From Pseudomonadota bacterium (GTDB taxonomy: Bacteria > Pseudomonadota > Gammaproteobacteria > Xanthomonadales > Xanthomonadaceae): a stretch of 61,474 nt of DNA. Below are positions 25,984 through 34,548 of this stretch, piece after piece. The notes under the pieces are model-generated. The model saw only the letters and a program-made list of their open reading frames with translations, made no database searches and was not told the origin of the DNA. How positions within the stretch are numbered: the first letter of the stretch is position 1; each line of letters opens with the position of its first letter. The stretch is taken from assembly GCA_023419315.1 (NCBI GenBank), contig JAEZYE010000035.1:1-61474 (forward strand), in the 5' to 3' direction. The position numbers were made by a program, and so were the translations under genes.

Positions 25984-26428
25984 GGACCCGCTCGTCTTCC
26001 CGCACGACTATCCGCCCCTGGGTGGTTGGAAAAGGTTTTTCATCGGCGTTCGCTGGCTGGGCCCGGATACGTCCTTCTTCAAGGAACTGCGCTCAGCGCA
26101 GGCGGCACGGTCGCTGGCGTTGATGGATGCATGGGGAGGCGGTGAGCGTCAGGCACTGGCGATGCGCATTGGCGTGGTGTTCGCGTCGCATTGCCGATGG
26201 CCCACGCCTTTTTTCCTGCCCGATGACAATGCCGCGGTGATCGCGGGGGGACCTCGCTTCGAGTCGATCGAGGGAGGGGAAGTGGAATCCGCCATCCTCG
26301 CCATCGAAGCGATTGCCGGCGTGACGATGGACCGCGCATTCTGGGTGACAGCATCGAAGAGTACGCTGGGACAAATCGTCGAACAGTTGCAGGCCGTTCA
26401 AACTGCCTCTCGAACGACATCTGCGTGA
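25973..26428 (+). CDS. Unrecognised protein, last of the small plus-strand cluster
   Basis: Protein of 151 residues with start MRPEDPLVFPHDYPPLGGWK chosen because GGAGCCAAGCC sits in front of it. It is cytoplasmic, with WP(T)PFFLPDDNAAVIAGG and IEGGEVESAILAIEAIAG stretches that suggest an alpha/beta fold. Overlap of 11 bp with the exported-protein gene indicates translational coupling, so the pair probably works together. A 9-bp inverted repeat follows its stop. No family is recognised. Confidence 0.65.
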   Translation: MRPEDPLVFPHDYPPLGGWKRFFIGVRWLGPDTSFFKELRSAQAARSLALMDAWGGGERQALAMRIGVVFASHCRWPTPFFLPDDNAAVIAGGPRFESIEGGEVESAILAIEAIAGVTMDRAFWVTASKSTLGQIVEQLQAVQTASRTTSA

Positions 26429-26436
26429 GGTCAGCT

Positions 26437-26456
26437 GCGGAAAACGAGTTTTCCGC
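26437..26456 (+). terminator. Possible terminator hairpin after the small plus-strand cluster
   Basis: Perfect GCGGAAAAC/GTTTTCCGC stem with only a 2-bp centre, 8 bp after the stop codon at 26428. It is not followed by a clear T run, so it may be a weak or bidirectional terminator. Confidence 0.4.
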
Positions 26457-26629
26457 TTCACGGAATGGCCGGAAGCTGCGCTCGACGCCAGGGCATCGAG
26501 CACCGCAAGCCAGCAGGAGCGTAGTTGACGACTGGCAGTTCGCTTCCTCCAACGCCCGCGCTCTCGATTGATATCCACAAAAGCGCAAACAGCCCGTGAG
26601 CAGAACTCGATGCGGGCGGTTTACTCCCG

Positions 26630-28033
26630 CTACTCCAACGGCATCCGCGCGAAGTAGTAATCCGCCTGGCGCTGCGCGACCGGGGGATCGAGGTTGGAGA
26701 GGCTGATGACGACGCGGTCGAGCGTGGGGTAGACGCGGAACTCGGTGTTCATGCCGGGGGCGCCGCCGCCGTGGCCGTACCAGGGCAGGCCATCGTGGTT
26801 GCCGGCGGCGAAGCCGTAGCCGTATTCGGAATCGTCCGGGCGCGTGGCTTCGGCGAGCAGGGCAGGATCGATCAGCGTGCCGTTCTGCAATGCGCGGGCG
26901 AAGCGCAGCAGGTCGCCGACGGTGCTGTAGCCGCCGCCGGCCGCCATGCCGCGCCACGGCAAGGTGTCGGCTGCATCGACCCAGCGGCCCTGCGTGCGCA
27001 TGTACGGGCGTGCACGTTGCGGCATGGCGTCGGTTTCCGGCAGTGAGCCGGTGTCGCGCATGCCGGCCGGCGCGAAGATGTGCGCATCGACGTAGTCGTA
27101 GTACGACTGCCCGCTGACCGCTTCGATAATCGCTCCGAGCAGCACGAACCCGTAGTTGGCGTAATCGCGACGGCTGCCCGGCGGATGCGTCGGCGCGCGA
27201 TCACCGTACAGCGCCACATAGTCGGCATGCGTGCGCAGGCGGGTGCGCTCGCGTTCGAATTCGGGGCCGAAGATGTCGCCCGCGCCGCCGCGATGGGTCA
27301 GCAGTTGCCGCACGGTAATCGTGCGCATGTCGGCGTTGGGGTACGTCTTGAGGTAGTCGCCGAGCGTGCCGTCGAGCGAAACCTTGCCGGCCTGCACCAG
27401 CTGCAGGATCGCCACGGCGGTGACCATCTTGTTCATCGAGCCCAGGCGGAAGCGGGTGTCGAGCGTGTTCGGCAGGTTCTTCGCGCGATCCGCCTGTCCC
27501 CACGCTTTCTGCAGCAACACCTGATCACCTTGCGCGATCAGCAGCGCGCCGGCGAAGGCGTCCTTTTTCGCGGAGGCGTCGGCGTACGCGCCGACGGCGT
27601 CGATCGCCGCCTGCTGCGTGAGGCGTGCCGGCCGGAATTCCGCCGGGGTGGGCACGGCGCGCACGCCGATCCGGGCCGGCTGATCCGGGGCCAGCGTCAC
27701 CCGCAGCTGTGCATGGGTTTCCGATTCGACCTCGCGCACCAGCGCCACGGCGGTGTTGCCCTCGTCGGGCTCGTGCCGGATCAGGAGGAAGCCGCCGACG
27801 CCGTCGCGGAATTCGAGCTGGTTGTCCACATTCATGTCCGCGCGGTAGCGCTGGCGGAACGCCTCCAGCGCGGAGCGCTCGCCGCTGTTGAAGGCCGCGA
27901 GCCAGGCATCGAGCGCCTGCCGTGCCCGCGACGCGGGTTGCGCGGCCGAGGCCGAAGCCGGCGGCTCGGAGGACTGCACGGGCAGGGTGGGCAATACGAA
28001 CAGGCAGGCCAGCAGCGCAAGCGGTCGGATCAT
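26630..28033 (-). CDS. Exported serine hydrolase of the class C beta-lactamase/DD-peptidase fold
   Basis: Protein of 467 residues. Signal peptide MIRPLALLACLFVLPTLPVQS, then a ~130-residue N-terminal domain without a recognised family, then the beta-lactamase-related domain. Active-site SxxK is SMNK (LGSMNKMVTAVA), the second motif is YAN (RDYANYGFVLLG), and the third-motif position reads HGGG (YGHGGGAPGMN), as in EstB-like esterases and AmpC relatives. It is probably a periplasmic esterase or peptidase; genuine beta-lactam resistance should not be assumed. It follows the FecR-like gene by 77 bp on the same strand and may share its transcript. Confidence 0.88.
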   Translation of the reverse strand: MIRPLALLACLFVLPTLPVQSSEPPASASAAQPASRARQALDAWLAAFNSGERSALEAFRQRYRADMNVDNQLEFRDGVGGFLLIRHEPDEGNTAVALVREVESETHAQLRVTLAPDQPARIGVRAVPTPAEFRPARLTQQAAIDAVGAYADASAKKDAFAGALLIAQGDQVLLQKAWGQADRAKNLPNTLDTRFRLGSMNKMVTAVAILQLVQAGKVSLDGTLGDYLKTYPNADMRTITVRQLLTHRGGAGDIFGPEFERERTRLRTHADYVALYGDRAPTHPPGSRRDYANYGFVLLGAIIEAVSGQSYYDYVDAHIFAPAGMRDTGSLPETDAMPQRARPYMRTQGRWVDAADTLPWRGMAAGGGYSTVGDLLRFARALQNGTLIDPALLAEATRPDDSEYGYGFAAGNHDGLPWYGHGGGAPGMNTEFRVYPTLDRVVISLSNLDPPVAQRQADYYFARMPLE

Positions 28034-28110
28034 GGCGGTACTCGAGGACGATTTGCCTTACAGATGCAGGTCGCGGCGGAAGGGTTGCATACGTCCGCGA
28101 TTCGGAGCGA

Positions 28111-29115
28111 TCAGCCCCATGCATCGCGCCAGTTGAGCCACCAGGCCTTCGGCGGCCGGGGCACGCGTTCCCACCATCGGTTCATCGCATGCACGCTGCC
28201 GTGCGTCCAGGCGTCGCGATGACCGGGATCGGGCGCGGGTTCGTCGAACATCGTCGCCAGCCGCGGATAGAGCGGGCCGGTCGCCAGCGCGGGGTAGCGC
28301 GTGAGCAGGGTGAGCAGGGCAAATCGATCCGCGGCCGTCGCTTGGCGTGCAACCACGGCTTCGAGATCCGGCACGCGTATTCCGGCCGACATCGCTGCAT
28401 CGAGTTGCGCGACCTGCGAGCGGAACTCGGCCGTCGCCGTCGTCGCAAGCGGAATGCCGCCGCGCGTTTCGTCGAAGTCCAGCCGTGAACCTGCGGGCAC
28501 GAGCGTCTCCTGGCCATTTACCCGGTGCATGACCCAGCCGCTGGTGACGTGGATCGTGCCTGTGCCGCGCGGCGTGCGGCTCATCTCGAACGCGCAGCCG
28601 AGATCGATGGTCTCGCTGTGGCCGCCGGTGATGCCGAACTGGCCGGGCGGCGCCCAGATGCGGGCGCGCACGCGTCCATCCAGCAATTCGAGGCGATGGC
28701 GGCCGGTGCGCGTCTCGACCAGCCGTACCCGTGATCCGGGCAATACGTCCATGCTTCCGATGCGCGCGACACGAACCGTTACGGCTTCGCTTCCGGTCGT
28801 GCGCAACGTGGTTCCAATGCGCAATGACGCCGGCGCCGACGCGATCCTCGTTTCGACCGGCCACTGCCGGTGGTCGCTCCATTGCAGTCGCCACGGAATC
28901 CACGCCGCGATGCCGAGCACGCAGGCCGCCAGCGCAGCCGCGGCGATTCGCAACACGCGACGTCCACGCCTGCGCCGGACCGGCGCGCGCACGACCGTCC
29001 AGACCTGTCCCGATCTCGGCACATGGCGGTAGACGCCGAGCATCTGCTGCAGCCGCTCCAGTTCGCCATCGCCCGGCACATCCGGGTCCCACAACGGGTC
29101 GGGTTGGTCAGTCAT
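28111..29115 (-). CDS. FecR-like membrane anti-sigma/regulatory protein
   Basis: Protein of 334 residues with a short cytoplasmic N-terminus (DPLWDPDVPGDGELERLQQML), one membrane helix (about 58-78, RIAAAALAACVLGIAAWIPW), and a periplasmic FecR-type beta-rich domain (LPGSRVRLVETRTGRHRLEL, GRVRARIWAPPGQFGI, DLGCAFEM). A helical C-terminal extension ends in PKAWWLNWRDAWG. The start overlaps the end of the ECF sigma gene by 8 bp (ATGACTGA), the usual coupling of sigma and anti-sigma genes. It probably holds the neighbouring sigma factor inactive at the membrane. Confidence 0.8.
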   Translation of the reverse strand: MTDQPDPLWDPDVPGDGELERLQQMLGVYRHVPRSGQVWTVVRAPVRRRRGRRVLRIAAAALAACVLGIAAWIPWRLQWSDHRQWPVETRIASAPASLRIGTTLRTTGSEAVTVRVARIGSMDVLPGSRVRLVETRTGRHRLELLDGRVRARIWAPPGQFGITGGHSETIDLGCAFEMSRTPRGTGTIHVTSGWVMHRVNGQETLVPAGSRLDFDETRGGIPLATTATAEFRSQVAQLDAAMSAGIRVPDLEAVVARQATAADRFALLTLLTRYPALATGPLYPRLATMFDEPAPDPGHRDAWTHGSVHAMNRWWERVPRPPKAWWLNWRDAWG

Positions 29116-29659
29116 CCACTTGCTCCTTCGCCTGCGCATCAACGCCCAGCGCGCCGCGCAGACGCGCCATGCCGCGATGCAGGTTCACCCGCACGGATTC
29201 GGGTGTCAGTCCAGTCAGCAGCGCAATCTCCGGCCCGCTCAATCCTTCGACGAGGCGCAGCATCAATGTGTCGCGATATGCCTCGGGCAGCATGCGGATG
29301 GCGTGCAGCGCCTGGCGGGCCTGGCTGATCACGTCGGGCCCCGCGCCGGGCCACGCGATGTCATCACCGCTCGACAGATCCATCGCCTCGACCGCCGGCG
29401 CAGGACGATGCCGGCGCGCGATCATCGCGATCCACGGACCGAAGCGTGCAGGCTCGCGCAACTGGTGCAGGCGATCGAATGCGATGACGAAGGTCTCCTG
29501 CGTCAGATCCTCCGCACGTGAACGCGTCGCCATGCCGAGGTGGATGGCATGGACCAGCGGTGCGAACGTGCGGTACAGCCACGCGAACGCCGCCTGCGAT
29601 CCGCGTCGCGCTTCCTGCACCTGCATGGCGATGTCCTGCGGTTCGATCGTGGCCTTCAT
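29108..29659 (-). CDS. ECF-family RNA polymerase sigma factor
   Basis: Sigma factor of 183 residues. Region 2 lies at about 20-90 (AFAWLYRTFAPLVHAIHLGM, RAEDLTQETFVIAFDRLHQL) and region 4 at about 120-172 (LPEAYRDTLMLRLVEGLSGPEI, GLTPESVRVNLHRGMARLRG). Region 3 is absent, as expected for the ECF class. It is cotranscribed with the FecR-like gene and divergent from a dioxygenase-like lipoprotein gene, with paired GTTAAC sites in the shared intergenic region. The regulon cannot be read from the window. Confidence 0.88.
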   Translation of the reverse strand: MKATIEPQDIAMQVQEARRGSQAAFAWLYRTFAPLVHAIHLGMATRSRAEDLTQETFVIAFDRLHQLREPARFGPWIAMIARRHRPAPAVEAMDLSSGDDIAWPGAGPDVISQARQALHAIRMLPEAYRDTLMLRLVEGLSGPEIALLTGLTPESVRVNLHRGMARLRGALGVDAQAKEQVDD

Positions 29660-29710
29660 GGCCCATGAGCCCGGGGTGACAGGGAAGTAGAGCGTAGCTG
29701 CGGCAGGAGT

Positions 29711-29734
29711 GTTAACACGCGGGCGAAGGTTAAC
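29711..29734. promoter_or_regulatory. Paired GTTAAC sites in a divergent promoter region
   Basis: Two identical GTTAAC palindromes at 29711-29716 and 29729-29734, 18 bp apart, lie between the ECF sigma gene (minus) and the dioxygenase-like gene (plus). AT-rich palindromes are rare in this GC-rich sequence, which suggests a dimeric-regulator operator or -10-like elements. The binding protein is unknown. Confidence 0.35.
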
Positions 29735-29786
29735 GCTGCGGCGGGAAGTGCACTCTCCATCATCAGGCCCCATCCGGAGAATCGCC

Positions 29787-30452
29787 GTGTTCCGAACTCC
29801 ATCCACTGTCCTGCGCGCCGCCCCGGGTGCTGCATGGCTCGTCGCCGTGTCGGTCGCCGCTTGCGCGCCGTCTTCCGCCGCCACGACGCCGGTCGTCGGA
29901 CTGCCCTGCGAGGACTGCGAAGTCGCGTTGAACGGTCTGCCGGCGAATCCCCCTCCGGTCGCCCGCCTTGTATCGGATGACGAGCCCGGCGAGCGCCTGC
30001 GCCTGCACGGTCGAGTCATCGACGCCGATGGCCGACCGCATGCGGGCGTCATCGTGTATGCACACCAGACCAACCGGAACGGCATCTATCCGGGCGAAAA
30101 ATCCGTGCGTGATCCAACGGTGAGTCGGCATGGCAGGCTGCGTGGCTGGGCGATGAGCGATGCGCAGGGCCGGTACACCTTCATGACCGTCCGCCCCGGC
30201 AGCTACCCCGGCACGACGATGCCGCAGCACATCCATCTGTACGTCATCGAGCCGGGCTGCGCGCTGTACTACATCGACGATGTGCTGTTTCGCGATGACC
30301 CGCACCTGACGCCCGCCGCCGAACGCAAGGCCAGCCAAGGACGCGGCGGCAAGGGCATTGTCTCGCCCACGCGCGTGGCCGGCGAATGGCAGGCGCAACG
30401 CGACATCGTGCTGGGCCGGAACATTCCGGGGTATCCCCAATGCGTGCCGTGA
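29787..30452 (+). CDS. Lipoprotein related to intradiol ring-cleavage dioxygenases
   Basis: Protein of 221 residues starting at GTG (29787) with GGAG upstream. Lipobox-like SVAAC ends the signal peptide. The domain starts LHGRVIDADGRPHAGVIVYAHQ, the beta-sandwich seen in protocatechuate 3,4-dioxygenase relatives. Candidate iron ligands are Tyr in GIYPGE, Tyr in GSYPG and the His pair in QHIHLYV, so the non-heme Fe(III) site may be intact. A surface-tethered enzyme is unusual for classical catabolic dioxygenases. The cytochrome b561 gene overlaps its last 13 bp. Confidence 0.75.
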   Translation: MFRTPSTVLRAAPGAAWLVAVSVAACAPSSAATTPVVGLPCEDCEVALNGLPANPPPVARLVSDDEPGERLRLHGRVIDADGRPHAGVIVYAHQTNRNGIYPGEKSVRDPTVSRHGRLRGWAMSDAQGRYTFMTVRPGSYPGTTMPQHIHLYVIEPGCALYYIDDVLFRDDPHLTPAAERKASQGRGGKGIVSPTRVAGEWQAQRDIVLGRNIPGYPQCVP

Positions 30453-31030
30453 GCGCGGCGTGCGGGCGATATCCGCTCGCACTGCGCGTGCTGCACTGGC
30501 TGATCGCACTGATGCTGGCCGGACAACTGACGCTTGGGTTCGTCGCGGAATACGGGACGTCGAAGGCGCAGTCGAAGGATGTGCTGGCATGGCACTTCGC
30601 ACTCGGCGTATCGATCTTCCTCCTGGTAATCGTGCGCCTGAGCCTGCGGTTGATCCTGCCACTGCCTGCGCACGCTCTGCACGAACCGCAGGGACTTCGG
30701 CGCGCGCGCGCCATGGTCCACGTCAGTCTCTATCTCCTGCTGCTGGCGCTGCCGATCAGCGGCCACATCATCTGGGTGTGGATGGGCGCGGATCGCAACT
30801 GGTTCAGCGTTTTCGAACTGCCGGCGTTCTTCGCGCCTCCGGCGGAAGACGAAACCGGCCGCACGGTGGCGTGGTACGTGCACGTCTATGGCGCATGGAC
30901 GCTGATCGCGCTGGTGAGCCTGCACGTGGCGGCTGTGCTGCGCCAGCGACGGGAGGGTAATTACATCGGGCGACGCATGGGGTTCGGCCGCGTCCGCAGG
31001 CAGTCGCCAACGCTCACCGAAGATGCATGA
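30440..31030 (+). CDS. Cytochrome b561-type di-heme membrane protein
   Basis: Protein of 196 residues with four membrane helices (near 11-31, 48-70, 90-110 and 150-172). Heme-ligand His residues appear in RVLHWLIAL, AWHFALG, VSLYLLLLALPISGHIIW and LVSLHVAA, as in the bacterial CybB/b561 family that moves electrons from quinol to periplasmic acceptors. The basic tail is cytoplasmic. The start at 30440 overlaps the dioxygenase-like lipoprotein gene, so the two are probably translationally coupled and may act together. Confidence 0.85.
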   Translation: MRAVSAACGRYPLALRVLHWLIALMLAGQLTLGFVAEYGTSKAQSKDVLAWHFALGVSIFLLVIVRLSLRLILPLPAHALHEPQGLRRARAMVHVSLYLLLLALPISGHIIWVWMGADRNWFSVFELPAFFAPPAEDETGRTVAWYVHVYGAWTLIALVSLHVAAVLRQRREGNYIGRRMGFGRVRRQSPTLTEDA

Positions 31031-31107
31031 CGCTCGCTACAACGCCGCTCTTTGGGAGCGTGCAACGTCGACGGGTGCGTGGCTCATTCGGAAAGCAGCA
31101 GGCCGCA

Positions 31108-31554
31108 GGGTGCAATAAGCGAGGTGCATTGCACCGTTCTTCGCAGCATCTCTGGGGAGCAGCTGAAGCCCGAAGTCAGGAGCAAGAGCCAAAGCCAACA
31201 GCTTTCGCGCTTTGCGCGAGTTCCTTTTGTCTTGTCAAAAGGAACCAAAACCGCGTGCGCCGGGACACTCGCCGGAGCGGCGTTGCCACTCCGGGCCCCT
31301 GCGCTTCTCGCCGGCCGCGGCACGGCGCCCAAACTCGCTTCGCTCAGACAGGGCGCCTCTGCGGCCCCGGCCGTCTGCGATGCTCGGCTCGCTTTACGGC
31401 GCCAGAGAGTCAAGAGCGAAGGCGACAGCAACGGCAACAGCTGGAGCAACAGCCAAAACCAAGGAGACAGCCAAGGCCAAGGCGACCTCCAAAACCACAG
31501 CGAGAATCCAGAGCACGGGTTCTGGCCTCTGGCCTCATCCGCCTGGAGCGATGG
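31108..31554 (+). repeat. Composite interspersed repeat, locus 2
   Basis: Fills most of the gap between the b561 and TonB-receptor genes. Order: palindrome 31108-31135 (GGTGCAAT...ATTGCACC type), CCGTTCTT and GGGGAGCAGCTG module (to 31168), short CAAGAG/CCAAAG array, core D 31201-31420, array of CAACAG/CCAAGG units, GGCC module 31513-31554. It is the same order as locus 1a. Confidence 0.85.
31201..31420 (+). repeat. Interspersed repeat core, copy D
   Basis: Shares the GCTTTCGCGCTTTGCGCG start and TTCCTTTTG/CAAAAGGAA hairpin with the other copies. Central hairpin at 31272-31294 (CCGGAG...CTCCGG) has a different loop sequence. Ends in GAGAGTCAAGAGCGAA. Confidence 0.92.
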
Positions 31555-31638
31555 CAGGCGCTTTGCCTCTGGTAGACTTCCGCGGTCAGCCGCTGCGGTT
31601 TGCAGTCAGCCACTCCTTCGAGCCCACAGGCTGATTCC

Positions 31639-33795
31639 GTGCATTCGATCCGCACTCCGCGCGCGTTGGCGCGCACGCCGCTTTTCCTTTCCCTTGCCGT
31701 TCTGTTCGCCTTGCCCTTGAGTGCGGGGGCGCAGGACGCCGCTGTCGTTGCGGATAGTACGGGCGAAGACGCGGTCACCCTCGACGCCGTGCAGGTCAAG
31801 GGCGAGCGCCTCGGTTTGAACCTCAATCTCGACGCCAGTTCCGGCGCGCTGGGCACCAAGCGTCTGTTGGACACGCCGTTTTCGGTGACGGTGGTGGAGC
31901 AGGAGGACATCGAGAAACGCGGCGCTTCCACGCTGGGCCAGGTGTTCATCAACGACCCTTCGGTCTACGCCGCCGAACCTTCCGCAACGACCGCGTGGTG
32001 GGGCACGCAGATTCGTGGCATCGGCGTCACCAACCACTACGTGGATGGGGTGGCGATGTTGATGGAGTGGGGCGGCCAGTATCCGCTGGAGGCGGTGGAG
32101 TCGGTGCAGGCGCTGAAGGGGCTGGGCGGCTTCATGTACGGCTTCGGTGCGCCGGGCGGCATCATCAGCTACCGGACCAAGCGTCCCACCGCGGCGCCGC
32201 TGTTTTCGACCACGCTGGGCTGGCGCAACGACAACGCGTTCTCGCTGCATGTCGATGCGAGCGATCATCTCGGTGATGCGGATTCGCTGGGCCTGCGCGT
32301 CAACCTGGTGAAGGAAGGCGGCGATGCCTACAACGGCGCCGGCATCGACCGCACCCTGATTGCACTGGCGGTCGATCAACCGATCACCGATGCGTTGATG
32401 TGGCATGCGGAAGTGCTGCGCGAGGACAACACGCTCAAGCACGAGCCGCTCTACTTCTACTGGGACACCTACGAAGGCGCGCGCCTGCCGGAGCCGACGT
32501 ACGACTACGACAACGTGCGCGTCCGCAACTCGTACTACAAGGCGGTGACGACCAACGCCACGACCGGCGTGCAATGGCGCATCAGCGAAAACTGGAACGC
32601 CGATTTCACCGTCGGCGCCAGCCGTCGCGAGCACTATTCCAACAAGATGTTCGGCAACCTGCTCAACGAGGCCGGCGACTACGATGGCAGCGTGTACAAC
32701 TTCGCCGGCGTGATGCGCAACAGCGTGGCGCAGGTGCTGCTCACCGGGCAGGTGCGGACCGGCGGCATCGCGCATGATCTGGTGCTGGGCGCGGCGATGC
32801 AGCGCAGTTGGGATCAGTGGGGCAACGATTGGTACTGGAGCAATGATTTCTCGGGCAACCTGTACCGCCGCCTGGATTTCCTCTCTACCCATGTGCCCGA
32901 TTTCAGCCTCGCCCCGGTGGATTTCGACGAGCGTCAGAACTCGATATTCGCGAGCGATACCCTCCACTTCGGCGATCACTGGCAGGCCGTGCTGGGTGCG
33001 CGTTATGTCGATTACGAACAGCGCGATCGGGATGGCGATCCCGCCACCGACTCGCGCTATGCCACCTCATCGCTGACGCCGACCGTGGCGCTGATCTACA
33101 AGCCGATCGACGCGCTGTCGATCTACGGAAGCTACGTGGAATCGCTGGAGTCCGGCGGGCGCGTCGGCTTCGACAGCGAGCCACCGTATGCGAACGCAGG
33201 CGATGTGCTCGACGCCACCACCAGCAAGCAGTACGAAATCGGCGCCAAGTACCAGACCGGCCGATTCGGCTTCACGGCGGCGGCGTTCCGGGTCGAGCGC
33301 GCCGCGCAGGTGGACCAGTGGCGCGGCGATCTGCGTTACCTGGTGCAGGACGGTCTGACGCTGTACCGCGGCGTCGAACTGATCGCCAGCTACGGCGTGA
33401 CCGATCGTCTCGACGTCGGCGTGGGCGGATTGTGGCTGGACGCCAGCCTTGAACGACTGTCACCGGAAAACGCGGCGTTGCAGGGCAACCGCCCGGCCGG
33501 TTCTTCGCGGCACCAGTACGTCGCCAACTTCGAATACCGCCCGGCGATGCTGGCCGGCTTCAGCCTGCACGGCAACGTCCGCTACTCCGGCGATCAGTAC
33601 TACGAAGACGCGAATCGTGTGCTGATTCCCGGACGCACCGTCGCCGATGCCGGCTTCCAGTACCGCACCGTGATCGGCGGACGCAGCGCCGCGCTCATCG
33701 GCAACGTCAACAACCTGTTCAATCGCAAGTACTGGAACCTGGACATGCTGGGCGAAGCCCGCAACGTGTCACTGGATCTGCGCATCGACTGGTGA
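31639..33795 (+). CDS. TonB-dependent outer-membrane receptor (siderophore-receptor type)
   Basis: Receptor of 718 residues from a GTG start (VHSIRTPRALARTP). A signal peptide ends near LSAGAQDA. A TonB box-like VTLDAVQVKG precedes the plug domain (LLDTPFSVTVVEQEDIEKRG, VEQEDIEKRGASTLGQVF, GLGGFMYGFGAPGGII), followed by the 22-strand barrel. C-terminal LFNRKYWNLD and a final strand ending in Trp complete the family pattern. It resembles FhuA/FpvA-type siderophore receptors; the ligand is unknown. A start 39 bp upstream needs TTG and was rejected. It is isolated, preceded by repeat locus 2. Confidence 0.93.
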   Translation: MHSIRTPRALARTPLFLSLAVLFALPLSAGAQDAAVVADSTGEDAVTLDAVQVKGERLGLNLNLDASSGALGTKRLLDTPFSVTVVEQEDIEKRGASTLGQVFINDPSVYAAEPSATTAWWGTQIRGIGVTNHYVDGVAMLMEWGGQYPLEAVESVQALKGLGGFMYGFGAPGGIISYRTKRPTAAPLFSTTLGWRNDNAFSLHVDASDHLGDADSLGLRVNLVKEGGDAYNGAGIDRTLIALAVDQPITDALMWHAEVLREDNTLKHEPLYFYWDTYEGARLPEPTYDYDNVRVRNSYYKAVTTNATTGVQWRISENWNADFTVGASRREHYSNKMFGNLLNEAGDYDGSVYNFAGVMRNSVAQVLLTGQVRTGGIAHDLVLGAAMQRSWDQWGNDWYWSNDFSGNLYRRLDFLSTHVPDFSLAPVDFDERQNSIFASDTLHFGDHWQAVLGARYVDYEQRDRDGDPATDSRYATSSLTPTVALIYKPIDALSIYGSYVESLESGGRVGFDSEPPYANAGDVLDATTSKQYEIGAKYQTGRFGFTAAAFRVERAAQVDQWRGDLRYLVQDGLTLYRGVELIASYGVTDRLDVGVGGLWLDASLERLSPENAALQGNRPAGSSRHQYVANFEYRPAMLAGFSLHGNVRYSGDQYYEDANRVLIPGRTVADAGFQYRTVIGGRSAALIGNVNNLFNRKYWNLDMLGEARNVSLDLRIDW

Positions 33796-33841
33796 TGCGC
33801 AGGGCGCGCTGTTTCCGGGCGATATTCCGGAACAGCGGAAG

Positions 33842-33884
33842 GTGGAGCGCGCAGCGTGATCGGAGCATCCCTCGCGCGCTCCAC
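33842..33884. terminator. Inverted repeat between convergent genes
   Basis: GTGGAGCGCGC (33842-33852) and GCGCGCTCCAC (33874-33884) form an 11-bp stem with a 21-nt loop between the TonB receptor (plus) and hemerythrin (minus) stop codons. There is no T run on either side, so function as a bidirectional terminator is only plausible. Confidence 0.35.
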
Positions 33885-33892
33885 GTCCGGAG

Positions 33893-34303
33893 TCAGATCT
33901 GCTCGGCGACCGGATACAGCTCCACGTCCTCGCGACGCAGGCGTTCGAACAGCGCCTTCAGCACGGTGTTCGCATCGCGGCGGAATCCATCCGGGTCCGC
34001 TTCCAGCCGCGACGGCACGCGCCATTTTCCGACGAACTCGCCGAAGGCCTCCGTCAGACCGCGCATCTCCACCTGGTAGCGCGCGCTCAGTGCTTCCACA
34101 TCGGGGCGGCCGGATTTCGCCAGGCGCGGATACAGCACCTGATCCTCCGCGGCCAGGTGGAACTTGATCAGGCTGGCGGTGCTGACGATCGCCTGGCCGA
34201 TGCGTTCGGCGTTCTCGCGTATGCCGGCGTGCGAAAGCGCGCGCAGGGCGGCGATCTGCTGGAGGATGGTGGTGTGGTCGCGGTGATAGCGTTCGATGTT
34301 CAT
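33893..34303 (-). CDS. Hemerythrin HHE-domain protein
   Basis: Four-helix cation-binding protein of 136 residues. Candidate di-iron ligands: His7/His10 (YHRDHTTIL), His and Glu in KFHLAAEDQVLYPRL, and Glu-Asp/Tyr region RREDVELYPVAEQ. The start MNIERYHRDH at 34303 is preceded by a GGNAAC-type weak site; a longer upstream start was rejected. Such proteins handle O2, NO or iron-stress signals in the cytoplasm. An FNR-like box lies ~150 bp upstream. Confidence 0.88.
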   Translation of the reverse strand: MNIERYHRDHTTILQQIAALRALSHAGIRENAERIGQAIVSTASLIKFHLAAEDQVLYPRLAKSGRPDVEALSARYQVEMRGLTEAFGEFVGKWRVPSRLEADPDGFRRDANTVLKALFERLRREDVELYPVAEQI

Positions 34304-34446
34304 GGTTCCGTTGCCTGGGTCGCGTGCTGCTGTTTCTGCGTGCACGCGCGCCGATCGCCCGCGTTGCGTGAGCCATTCGGCGCGTGATGGAGGAAGCCGC
34401 GGGTCTGCGGTCACGGCGATGGTGAAGTGCGGGATCCCGGCGCGCC

Positions 34447-34460
34447 CTGACACAGGTCAA
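34447..34460 (-). promoter_or_regulatory. FNR/Anr-like box upstream of the hemerythrin gene
   Basis: Minus strand: TTGACCTGTGTCAG, i.e. TTGAC-N4-GTCAG, two half-sites like TTGAT-N4-ATCAA with three mismatches. It is in the 245-bp divergent region shared with the aadA-like gene. Suggestive only. Confidence 0.35.
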
Positions 34461-34548
34461 GCCGGTCCGGAGTCCAGGGTTCTTCCACGAAGCCAGCGCG
34501 ACGGCGCGCACAGCGACGTGACGCGCATCGCATCTGTACGATGCACGC

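Noticed and set aside
26630..28033. Beta-lactam resistance enzyme
   Set aside because: Has SMNK and YAN motifs but HGGG in place of KTG, and an extra N-terminal domain. Esterase or peptidase function is at least as likely.
31600..31638. Longer N-terminus for the TonB receptor
   Set aside because: It requires TTG and adds 13 residues before the signal peptide. GTG at 31639 places the basic N-terminus correctly.
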